From Planctomycetota bacterium (GTDB taxonomy: Bacteria > Planctomycetota > J058 > J103), in NCBI GenBank assembly GCA_026004615.1, contig BPJM01000006.1, positions 1-64,000 on the forward strand: a stretch of 64,000 nt of DNA, read 5' to 3'. This document shows, one piece after another, positions 16,546 through 24,268 of the stretch. The notes under the pieces are model-generated. The model did not search any database. It was not told the DNA's origin and saw only the letters and a list, made by a program, of their open reading frames with translations. The position numbers and the translations under genes were made by a program. Position 1 is the stretch's first letter. Each line of letters begins with the position of its first letter.

Positions 16546-18228
16546 ATGGCCAAGCACGTGTTCATCACCGGGGGAGTGGTCTCCAGCCTCGGCAAGGGGC
16601 TGACGGCTGCCTGCATCGGACTGCTGCTCGAGGACCGCGGCTACCGGATCAGCCTGCAGAAGCTCGATCCCTACCTCAACGTCGATCCCGGCACCATGAG
16701 CCCCTTCCAGCACGGCGAGGTGTACGTGACCGACGACGGGGCGGAGACCGACCTCGACCTGGGCCACTACGAGCGCTTCACCTCCGCCCGCATCGAGCCG
16801 CTCCAGCAACTTCACCACCGGCCGCATCTACCAGATGATCCTCGAGAAGGAGCGGCGCGGGCGACTACCTCGGCAGGACGGTCCAGGTGATGCCCCACCT
16901 GACCAACGAGATCAAGGACGCATCCGGCGTCGCCGCCCACGCCGGCGTCGACGTCGCGATCGCCGAGGTCGGAGGTACGGTGGGCGACATCGAGAGCCTG
17001 CCGTTCCTGGAGGCCATCCGCCAGTTCCGGGCTCGAACTGGGGCGCGGCAACGTGGTGTACGTGCACCTGGCGCTGCTGCCCTACCTGCGCGCCACCGGC
17101 GAGCTCAAGACCAAGCCGACCCAGCACTCGCGTCGACAAGCTGCGCGAGATCGGCATCCAGCCCGACATGCTGATCTGCCGCTCCGAACGGCGGCTGGAC
17201 GACGGCATCCGCGAGAAGACTCGCGCTGTTCTGCAACGTGCCGGCCAAAGCGGTGATCGAGGCGACCGACGTCGAGCACACATCTACGAGATGCCCGCTC
17301 GTGCTGCGCGGCGCAGGGCCTCGACGAGCTGCTGCTGGATGAGCTGGGCCTGCCCGCACGCAAGGGCGATCTGTCCGCCTGGAAGCAGATCGTCGAGACG
17401 ATCGTGCACCCGCGCGCCGAGGTGCGGATCGCCCTCGTCGGCAAGTACATCCGAGCTGACCGACGCCTACAGAGCCATCTACGAGTCGCTGACCCACGGC
17501 GGGCATCGCCAACCAGGCCCGCGTCCGAGTGCGACCGCATCTCCGAGCCACGAGATCGAACGCGAGGGCGCCGCCAGGCTGCTCGCCGGCGCTCCACGGG
17601 CTCTTGGTGCCGGGCGGGTTCGGCGAGCGCGGGGTGCGCGGGCAAGATCGAGGCGATCCGCTACGCGCGCGAGACACGAGCTCCCGTTCTTCGGTATCTG
17701 CCTCGGCATGCAGTGCGCTGTCGATCGAGTTCGCCCGCCACGTGCTCGGGCTCACCGAGGCCCACTCGACCGAGTTCGCCGAAGGCACCCCGCACCCGGT
17801 CATCGACCTGCTGGAGGAACAGCGCGGCGTGGTCGACCTGGGCGGGACCATGCGGCTCGGCGCCTATCCCTGCCGGCTCACCCCGGGCACCCGCACGCAG
17901 CAGGCCTACGGGACCGGCGAGGTCTACGAGCGCCACCGGCACCGCTACGAGTTCAACAACGACCTACCGCGAGCGGTTCGAACAGGCCGGCATGATCGTC
18001 GCCGGCCAGTCGCCGGACGGCACCCTGGTCGAGGTGCTGGAGCTGCGCGACCACCCCTGGTTCGTCGCCACCCAGTTCCACCCGGAGTTCCAGTCCAAGC
18101 CGACCCGCGCCCACCCGCTGTTCCGGGAGTTCGTTGCGGCGGCGCTCGCCCACGCTCGCGGCCGCAGCGAGCAGGGGGAGACACCGGCGAGCCCGCCACC
18201 GCCGGCGGTCGAGCCGGCCACCCATTGA
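16546..18228 (+). pseudogene. pyrG: CTP synthase gene interrupted by many single-base insertions
   Basis: The first 83 codons read cleanly as CTP synthase ([38 protein letters not shown]). From 16795 the frame breaks repeatedly, yet removing one base at each site restores a continuous, conserved enzyme. I place extra bases near 16795, 16860, 17031, 17130, 17221, 17280 (two), 17296, 17311, 17452, 17502, 17535, 17545, 17592, 17641, 17678, 17718 and 17964. The corrected protein would have about 554 residues with the synthetase P-loop, GGTVGDIES, and the glutaminase motifs [17 protein letters not shown] and HPEFQSKP. All changes are additions and the last 264 bp are clean. The ribosome binding site (GAGGAGG) is good. 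CTP synthase is normally essential, so a consensus error is more likely than true decay, but that cannot be settled here. Confidence 0.85.
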
Positions 18229-18263
18229 GACGCGCCTCGCCCCGCGCGCCGCAGGGGACTGCG

Positions 18264-18959
18264 GTGAACACTCCCTGGCAGGCCGATCTCGGCGAGGCCC
18301 TGCGCGACGCCTACCTGTTGCGTATCGCCTGGGGCCCGGGCGGCGAGCCGGCCGAGCTGGTGCTGCACCGCATGCGACAGCTCCTGCCCCCCGGCGCCCC
18401 CGAGCACGAGCACACGCTGGCGCTCCGGCTCGGGGGCGTGCGGGCGCTCGCGCTGCAGGCCCTCGCTTACCAGCCACAGGCCGATCGCTGGGAACCCCAG
18501 TCGGCAGACTGGCCGGAGCTGCTGCGCCAGGAGCTCATGGTGCCGCCGGTGGTCGCCGGCGCCACGCTCGGCGCCCCCCCCGATCCGTTCTGGCTCCAGA
18601 GCCTCGGCGAACACGGAACGTGGATCGCCGGCGAGCCGCGCACGCTGCTCGCACCCGCTACCCCGGTCGTGCTCGAACTGCACGCCGAAGGCGTGCTGCC
18701 GGCGGGCGCGGACGCCCGCTTCACCGTGCTCGCGGCGGCCCAGGTCCTCGAGTTTCTCGACGCGCGGGGCACGGTGAGCCTGCAACAGGTGCTCGCCGAG
18801 CACCAGGCCTGGCAACACGCCCACCGCGCCTACTGGCGCGCCCGCGCCCTCGATCCGGCCACCGCCCTCGACCCGCGCTTCGAGTGGTGCCCGCCCCCCA
18901 TGCCGCAAACCGAAGCGGAGCCGCCCGAGACCCCTCCCAGCACGGCGGATGCGCGCTAG
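18264..18959 (+). CDS. hypothetical protein, 231 residues
   Basis: I do not recognise this protein. It reads without interruption from a GTG at 18264, which follows AGGGG at a workable distance, to a TAG. Its amino acids alternate hydrophobic and polar in a way typical of a folded cytoplasmic protein, with no signal peptide or membrane segment. Segments such as LRDAYLLRIAWGPGGEPAEL and AHRAYWRARALDPATALD are the most distinctive. The C-terminal 20 residues are Pro, Glu and Thr-rich. It begins 35 bp after the CTP synthase gene, so the two may share a transcript, and it converges on the diguanylate cyclase gene. Confidence 0.6.
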   Translation: MNTPWQADLGEALRDAYLLRIAWGPGGEPAELVLHRMRQLLPPGAPEHEHTLALRLGGVRALALQALAYQPQADRWEPQSADWPELLRQELMVPPVVAGATLGAPPDPFWLQSLGEHGTWIAGEPRTLLAPATPVVLELHAEGVLPAGADARFTVLAAAQVLEFLDARGTVSLQQVLAEHQAWQHAHRAYWRARALDPATALDPRFEWCPPPMPQTEAEPPETPPSTADAR

Positions 18960-19023
18960 GAGGCAGGAGCCCGCCTCTGCGATCCCGCTGGCCCGCCGCC
19001 GAGCGCGCGAAGCGAGCCCGGAA

Positions 19024-20262
19024 CTACGCGCACACCCGATCGCCGCCCTGACGCTTGGCCCGGTACAGCGCCTGATCGGCCCTGCGGATCAGCTCGGTGC
19101 CGTGCCCGGTCTCCGGGGAGTGCTCCGCCAACCCGATCGACAGCCGCACCTGGAGCTGCTGCTCGCCGTACCGCAATGGCTGGCGCGCCAGCCGCTCCCG
19201 GATACGCTCGGCCACCGTGCGCGCCGCTGCCAACCCCGTCTCGGGAAAGATGAGCGCAAACTCGTCGCCCGCGTAACGCGCGCAGATGTCGGCCGCCCGC
19301 ACGCTCGCTCGCAACACCGAAGCCACCTCGCGCAGCACGTGATCGCCTGCCAGATGGCCGGCGTTGTCATTGATGACCTTGAAGCGATCGATGTCGGCGA
19401 TCGCGAGCGTCAACTTGCCGCCATACCGGTTCGCACGCTCCACCTCGCGCTCCAGCGCCTCGAAGAAGGTCTGGCGATTGGCGAGCTGCGTGAGCGAGTC
19501 GGTCCGCGCCTGATGCTGCACCAGCTCGAACAGGGCACAGTTGCGCAGCGCCACCGCCAGCACCTCGGCCAGCTGCGTGATCAGCGGCAGGTCCTCCTCT
19601 GGCACGAACGGTTGGCCGTCGGTGCGATCGGCGAGGTTCAGCACCCCGACCACCTCCTCCCCCGCGCGCAGCGGCGCAACGATGCACGACCGCGTGGCGT
19701 ACATGTCCCGGTGCGGGCGCGCCGCCGTCGCCTCCGCGGTCATCCCGGCCACCGCCGGCTGATCCAGATCGGTGAAGACCTGGACCCGCCCCGAGCGAAG
19801 CACCTGCACCATGAGGCTGGCAGAGCCGTCCTCGACCGCTACCGCGTGCGCAATGGCCCGGTCGTGGCTGTGCCGCTGCAGCACCAGCCGTCCCTGCTCC
19901 CGGTCGTACAGATACAGCGAGGCAAAACGGGCCCGCACCAGATAGGGGACCTTGGTCACACAGGCGTCGTAGATCGCGTCCCGGTTGAGCTTGGTGATCT
20001 CCTTGGTGAGCCGCGCCAGCAGCTCCAGCCGCTCGTTGAGACTGCCGAGGTGGCGCCGTAGCCGATCCAGCAGCTGCACCTGCTCCCGGAGCTGGTCGCG
20101 CTCCCGCCTGAGCGCCGCCCGCTCCCGCTCCAGAAGCAGCACCCGCTGCCGCAGCTCCTGGAGCTCCCGCTCTGGATCCACACCGCGCTCGGGGGCGTCA
20201 CTAGCACCCGGCGCGGAAGGCACCGTGCGGGACGAACGGGGAATCGACCGGCCTGCGTCCAT
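19024..20262 (-). CDS. GAF-GGDEF diguanylate cyclase
   Basis: The product has 412 residues: an N-terminal coiled coil rich in Leu, Arg and Glu, a GAF-like sensor domain (about 110-245), and a GGDEF domain. The catalytic motif is AGDEF, within RYAGDEFALIF; Ala in the first position occurs in active cyclases. RAAD lies five residues before it and matches the RxxD inhibitory site for cyclic di-GMP. The metal-binding Asp is in IADIDRFKVIND. It should make cyclic di-GMP from two GTP, controlled by whatever the GAF domain binds. ATG at 20262 is chosen because GGAG precedes it by about seven bases; an upstream in-frame start at 20343 is possible. The gene stands alone. Confidence 0.9.
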   Translation of the reverse strand: MDAGRSIPRSSRTVPSAPGASDAPERGVDPERELQELRQRVLLLERERAALRRERDQLREQVQLLDRLRRHLGSLNERLELLARLTKEITKLNRDAIYDACVTKVPYLVRARFASLYLYDREQGRLVLQRHSHDRAIAHAVAVEDGSASLMVQVLRSGRVQVFTDLDQPAVAGMTAEATAARPHRDMYATRSCIVAPLRAGEEVVGVLNLADRTDGQPFVPEEDLPLITQLAEVLAVALRNCALFELVQHQARTDSLTQLANRQTFFEALEREVERANRYGGKLTLAIADIDRFKVINDNAGHLAGDHVLREVASVLRASVRAADICARYAGDEFALIFPETGLAAARTVAERIRERLARQPLRYGEQQLQVRLSIGLAEHSPETGHGTELIRRADQALYRAKRQGGDRVCA

Positions 20263-20682
20263 GGGCGGCTCCGCATGAACTATATGGCGCTCGCACAGGC
20301 GACGCAACGCGCGCCAGCCCCGAGCCCGCTCGCCCAGACCCACACGACCACAACACCCCCGCTACCACCGCCACCCCGCAGCTGCACCACCTCCAACCTC
20401 CGTTTCCGCAGCCGCCTACCCCGGTAGCCCCCCACCGCACAACGTCGCCGCCCGCCCACCTGCCCGTCATCACGCGGTCATCGGCCGTCTCACCCCTGAG
20501 CCGCGAGGAACGAGCCCAGGCCCTCGTCCGTGGCGGTTCTGGTTCGTGAACCCGATTCCACCACCGTGGCGCATCTGGGAAGGAACGACGCAATATCCTG
20601 ATATGTAACATCTTATGAAGATCCGACGGAGCGGCCCGCGCCCGGCACCGCCGTTGCTCTACGCAGCGCGGAGGTCACGAGG
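20263..20682. other. intergenic region between the diguanylate cyclase and the 48-residue small-protein gene
   Basis: About 420 bp without a supported gene. The part near 20590-20625 is strikingly AT-rich against the rest and holds a short inverted repeat, ATATC-CT-GATAT (20594-20605), then TATGTAACAT. This is the best candidate for the promoter of the downstream small-protein gene. The remainder is GC-rich and featureless. Confidence 0.45.
20594..20620 (+). promoter_or_regulatory. AT-rich inverted repeat and possible promoter of the small-protein gene
   Basis: ATATC (20594-20598) and GATAT (20601-20605) form a perfect inverted repeat with a 2-bp centre, followed by TATGTAACAT, which could serve as a -10 element. 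It lies about 65-90 bp before the small-protein start. No clear -35 was seen, so the assignment is weak. Confidence 0.3.
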
Positions 20683-20829
20683 ATGGCCGAGGAACGAGAA
20701 CACCAGGAGCAGGGCTCGCCGGCCGGCGCACCCCGCGACAGCACGCGCGACGGCCGCCGCGAGCGCCGGCCGGACCGCGGGCGCGGCAAGACGGTGCTGA
20801 CCCCGCGCGGCTACTCGCTCTACCTGTAG
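20683..20829 (+). CDS. 48-residue hydrophilic small protein
   Basis: A short gene with good local signals: GGAGG followed by GAGG just before the ATG, an uninterrupted frame to TAG, and a strong intrinsic terminator 60 bp downstream. The protein begins MAEEREHQEQ, is rich in Arg, Gly and Glu through the middle, and ends GKTVLTPRGYSLYL. The low-complexity, highly charged body suggests disorder, while the hydrophobic and aromatic C-terminus could be a docking tail. I do not recognise a family. It is a single-gene unit between the cyclase gene and a tandem repeat array. Confidence 0.6.
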   Translation: MAEEREHQEQGSPAGAPRDSTRDGRRERRPDRGRGKTVLTPRGYSLYL

Positions 20830-20887
20830 GAGCAAGGACACGCGTCGATACCGGCGCCAGGATTCTCTCTCTCCCTCTCTCTCCTCT

Positions 20888-20922
20888 GCGGGCACCGGCA
20901 CCCACCGGTGCCCGCTTTTTTT
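20888..20922 (+). terminator. strong Rho-independent terminator after the small-protein gene
   Basis: An 11-bp perfect stem, GCGGGCACCGG (20888-20898) with CCGGTGCCCGC (20905-20915), closes a 6-base loop and is followed by seven T. A pyrimidine-rich run of CT repeats (about 20855-20885) precedes it. It ends just before the tandem repeat array. Confidence 0.9.
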
Positions 20923-20927
20923 AAGGG

Positions 20928-21450
20928 AGCTGCGCGCTAGTGTTGCGGACGCGCGCGGGCGAGCACCAGCGCCTTTCGCCCCGCCAACCGCCGCCCGCCC
21001 GGAGGAAGCAAGCTGCGCGCTAGTGTTGCGGACGCGCGCGGGCGAGCACCAGCGCCTTTCGCCCCGCCAACCGCCGCCCGCCCGGAGGAAGCAAGCTGCG
21101 CGCTGGTGTTGCGGACGCGCGCGGGCGAGCACCGGCGCCCTTCGCCCCGCCAACCGCCGCCCAGCCGGCTGCAGCAAGCGAGCAAGCCCCGCGCGCTTGC
21201 GTCGCCGGCGCGCGCGGGCGAGCACCGGCGCCTTTCGCCCCGCCACCGCCACCCGCCCACAGGAAGCAAGCTGCGCGCTGGTGTTGCGGACGCGCGCGGG
21301 CGAGCACCGGCGCCCTTCGCCCCGCCACCGCCGCCCAGCCGGCTGCAGCAAGCGAGCAAGCCCCGCGCGCTTGCGTCGCCGGCGCGCGCCGGCGAGCACC
21401 GGCGCCCTTCGCCCCGCCACCGCCGCCCGCCCGGCAACGGGGAGCGAGCG
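20928..21450. repeat. six imperfect 83-92 bp tandem repeats of two alternating types
   Basis: Units begin at 20928, 21011, 21094, 21185, 21269 and 21359, each with AGC followed by GC-rich sequence. Units 1, 2, 3 and 5 (type A) contain GTGTTGCGGACGCGCG; units 4 and 6 (type B) contain CGCTTGCGTCGCCGGCGCG. All share GGGCGAGCACC...TTCGCCCCGCC, in which GGGCGA and TCGCCC can pair around a GGCGC core. Units 1 and 2 are identical, and units 3-4 and 5-6 are near copies of each other, so the array grew by two rounds of duplication. It starts right after a terminator and ends about 105 bp before the cystathionine beta-synthase gene. The unit length is not a multiple of three, so it is not coding. Confidence 0.9.
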
Positions 21451-21556
21451 AGCTGCGCGCCCCCACCGCCCGCCCCAGCCCGCCGCGCGGCTGGACAGCG
21501 CCGCGCCCGCCTCGCTATGATCGCCGCTCGCTCACCGGCCTCGAGGAGCCCGCGGC

Positions 21557-22954
21557 GTGCAAGGCCAGACCTCCCAATCCATCCTCGACGCGATCGGCAA
21601 CACACCGATGGTCCGCCTCGGCCGCATCGGAGCCGGGCTGCAGTGCAACCTGCTCGCGAAACTGGAGCTGCACAACCCGGGAGGCAGCGGCAAGATCCGC
21701 TCCGCGCTCGCCATGGTGGCCGAGGCCGAGCGCACCGGCCGGCTCCGAGCCGGCGGCACCCTGATCGAGGCCAGCTCCGGCAACGCCGGCATCGCACTCG
21801 CCATCGTGGCCGCGGTCCGCGGCTATCGGTGCATCTGCGTCACCACCGACCGCCAGAGCCCGGAGAAGATCGCCACCCTCAAGGCCTTCGGGGCCGAGGT
21901 GATCGTCTGCCCCGCCGCCGTCCGCCCCGAAGACCCCCGCAGCCACCACTCCGTCGCGTGGCGCCTCGCCGAGGAGATCCCCGGCAGCTGGTTCGCCCAC
22001 CAGCACGGCAATCCTGCCAACCCCGACGCCCACCGCACCGGCACCGGCACCGAGATCTGGAAACAGACGGCCGGGCGCGTCACCCACGTCTTCTGCGGCC
22101 TCGGCACCGGCGGTACCGCCACCGGCATCGCGCGAGCACTGCACGAACACGATCCCGCGATCCAGGTCATCGGGGTCGAGCCGGCCGGCGGACTGTACGG
22201 GGAGTTCAAGCGCGGCAACCCCGTGCCCCGCGACCGGATCCCCACCCACCTCACCGAGGGCATCGGCGAGGACATGCTGCCCGAGGTGCTCGACCTGGAG
22301 GAACTCGCCGAGGTGATCGCCGTCCCGGACCGCGACGCCCTGCTCACGACCCGCCGCCTCGCCCGCACCGAGGGCATCCTGTGCGGAGGCTCCAGCGGCG
22401 CGGTCGTCGCCGCCGCCCTGCGCTGGTGCCAGAGCCATCGTCCCGGCCCCGACACCACGATCGTCTGCGTGCTCCACGATACCGGCACCCGCTACCTGAG
22501 CCGCATCTTCAACGACGAATGGATGAAGGAGAACCGCTTCGTCGAGGAGCGCGGCGGGCAGACCGCAGGGGAGCTGTGCGCGCGCAAGCGCGCCGAGCCC
22601 GACGCCATCCCCGGGCTGATCTCGGTCAGCCCCCACTCGCTGCTGCTCGAGGTGCTGGAGCTGCTACGGCAACACGAGGTGTCCCAGATCCCCGTGGTCG
22701 AACAGGGCCGCGTGATCGGCACCGTGAAGGAAGACCGGGTCGTGCACCTGTTGATCCGCGATCCCGAGGCCAAGGGGCGGCCGGCCCGCGACGTCATGGA
22801 CCCCCCGCTGCCCGAGGTCGAACCGGGAGCGAGCATCGAGACGGTCTCGGACCTGCTGCGCGAACAACCCGCGGTGCTCGTCCGCACCCGCGACGGACTG
22901 GATATCCTGACCAAGGCCGATCTGGTGCGCATGATCGCGCGCTGGGCGACCTAG
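21557..22954 (+). CDS. cystathionine beta-synthase-like PLP enzyme with CBS domain pair
   Basis: The 465-residue protein has a fold-type II PLP domain (1-330) and a C-terminal CBS domain pair (about 335-465: LISVSPHSLLLEVLELL, SQIPVVEQGRVIGTV). The PLP lysine is K46 in NPGGSGKIRS; related enzymes usually have SVKDR, so Val to Gly and Asp to Ile changes flank the lysine. EASSGNAGIALA binds the substrate carboxylate and GLGTGGTATG the cofactor phosphate. It should condense serine or O-acetylserine with homocysteine or sulfide. The next gene encodes a gamma-lyase-type enzyme, which favours cystathionine synthesis in transsulfuration. The start is GTG at 21557. CBS domains commonly sense adenosyl nucleotides. 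Confidence 0.85.
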   Translation: MQGQTSQSILDAIGNTPMVRLGRIGAGLQCNLLAKLELHNPGGSGKIRSALAMVAEAERTGRLRAGGTLIEASSGNAGIALAIVAAVRGYRCICVTTDRQSPEKIATLKAFGAEVIVCPAAVRPEDPRSHHSVAWRLAEEIPGSWFAHQHGNPANPDAHRTGTGTEIWKQTAGRVTHVFCGLGTGGTATGIARALHEHDPAIQVIGVEPAGGLYGEFKRGNPVPRDRIPTHLTEGIGEDMLPEVLDLEELAEVIAVPDRDALLTTRRLARTEGILCGGSSGAVVAAALRWCQSHRPGPDTTIVCVLHDTGTRYLSRIFNDEWMKENRFVEERGGQTAGELCARKRAEPDAIPGLISVSPHSLLLEVLELLRQHEVSQIPVVEQGRVIGTVKEDRVVHLLIRDPEAKGRPARDVMDPPLPEVEPGASIETVSDLLREQPAVLVRTRDGLDILTKADLVRMIARWAT

Positions 22955-22998
22955 CACGCGCCATCGCAGCGCATACCTGGACCCTGGGAGCCGCAAGC

Positions 22999-24183
22999 AT
23001 GACCGAGCAGCGCGAGCATACGAACCCTGGCAGCCAGCGGCGGTGGAGCAGCGCCACCACCTGCGTCCACGCAGGCACCGAGCCCGAACCGATCACCGGC
23101 GCCGTCATGACTCCCATCTTCCAGACCTCGACCTATGTCCAGCCCTTTCCCGCCCGCCACAAGGGCTACGAGTACTCGCGCACCCAGAACCCCACGCGGC
23201 AGGCCCTGGAGGCCTGCCTGGCAGCCCTCGAGGGGGGAGGGGAGGGGATCGCCTTCGCCAGCGGCATGGCCGCCATCGACGCGGTGCTGCGGCTGCTGGA
23301 GACGGGCAACCACGTGGTAGCCGGCAACGATCTGTACGGCGGCACCTACCGCCTGTTCAAGCGGGTCTACGAGCGCTTCGGCCTCGCCTTCAGCTTCGTC
23401 GATACCACCGATCTCGACGCGGTCCGGGCCGCCATCCGCCCCGAGACCGCCCTGCTGTGGATCGAGACGCCGTCCAACCCGCTGCTCCGCGTGAGCGACC
23501 TGGCAGCGCTTGCCCGCCTGGCCCACGAGCACGGCGCGCTCGCCGTCGCCGACAACACCTTCGCCACCCCGCTGCTGCAACGCCCGCTGGACCTCGGCAT
23601 CGACATCGTGGTGCACTCGACCACCAAGTACCTCGGCGGCCACTCCGACGTCGTCGGCGGCTCGGCCATCACCCGCGAGCCGGAGCTCGCCCGGCGGCTG
23701 CGATTCCTGCAGAACTCCGCCGGCGCCGTGCCCGGCCCCCTCGATTGCTTCCTGACCCTGCGCGGCGCCAAGACCCTGCACGTGCGGATGGAACGCCACT
23801 GCGACAACGCCGAGCGCATCGCGCGCTGGCTCTGCGAACACCCCCGGGTGGCACGGGTCCACTATCCGGGACTGCCCGACCATCCCGGCCATGCCATCGC
23901 CAGCCGCCAGATGCGCCGCTTCGGCGGCATGGTCAGCTTCGAGCTCCGCGGCAACGCCGAGGACGCGATGCAGGTCTGCACCCGCACCCGGCTGTTCGCC
24001 TGCGCCGAATCCCTGGGCGGAGTCGAATCCCTCATCGAACACCCGGCCTCCATGACCCACGCCTCGATCCCCGCCGAGGTCCGGCGCCTCGCCGGGTTGG
24101 AGGACGGCCTGCTGCGGCTGTCGGTGGGAATCGAGGACGCCGACGACCTCATCGAGGACCTCGGCCAGGCGCTCGCGCCCTAG
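22999..24183 (+). CDS. cystathionine gamma-lyase/gamma-synthase family enzyme
   Basis: A 394-residue PLP enzyme of the Cys/Met metabolism family. YSRTQNPTRQALE and FASGMAAIDAVL are family signatures, and the Schiff-base lysine is K210 in STTKYLGGH. The end carries SLGGVESLIEHPASMTH, typical of the C-terminal domain. It either cleaves cystathionine to cysteine (reverse transsulfuration) or makes it from an activated homoserine; sequence alone does not decide. Placed 44 bp after a cystathionine beta-synthase-like gene, the lyase role in making cysteine from homocysteine is more likely. The ATG at 22999 has GGGAG upstream. Confidence 0.9.
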   Translation: MTEQREHTNPGSQRRWSSATTCVHAGTEPEPITGAVMTPIFQTSTYVQPFPARHKGYEYSRTQNPTRQALEACLAALEGGGEGIAFASGMAAIDAVLRLLETGNHVVAGNDLYGGTYRLFKRVYERFGLAFSFVDTTDLDAVRAAIRPETALLWIETPSNPLLRVSDLAALARLAHEHGALAVADNTFATPLLQRPLDLGIDIVVHSTTKYLGGHSDVVGGSAITREPELARRLRFLQNSAGAVPGPLDCFLTLRGAKTLHVRMERHCDNAERIARWLCEHPRVARVHYPGLPDHPGHAIASRQMRRFGGMVSFELRGNAEDAMQVCTRTRLFACAESLGGVESLIEHPASMTHASIPAEVRRLAGLEDGLLRLSVGIEDADDLIEDLGQALAP

Positions 24184-24268
24184 CGCCGGTCCTGGCCCCG
24201 AGCGGCCACCCCGTGCCGGCCTGGCCTCGATCCCCGACCGCCGCAGCCCGGAACCGGGAGCCAGCACC

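Noticed and set aside
16546..18228. Several short overlapping genes in place of one CTP synthase
   Set aside because: The fragments line up in order with one enzyme when single extra bases are removed, and none has its own start signals.
20659..21420. Minus-strand reading frame of about 250 residues over the tandem array
   Set aside because: The repeat length is not a multiple of three, so the same DNA is read in changing frames. There is no start signal, and it is open only because of high GC.
20928..21450. Possible CRISPR array beside a defence island
   Set aside because: Units are 83-92 bp long, nearly identical throughout and without unique spacers. They are 11 kb from the CARF genes.
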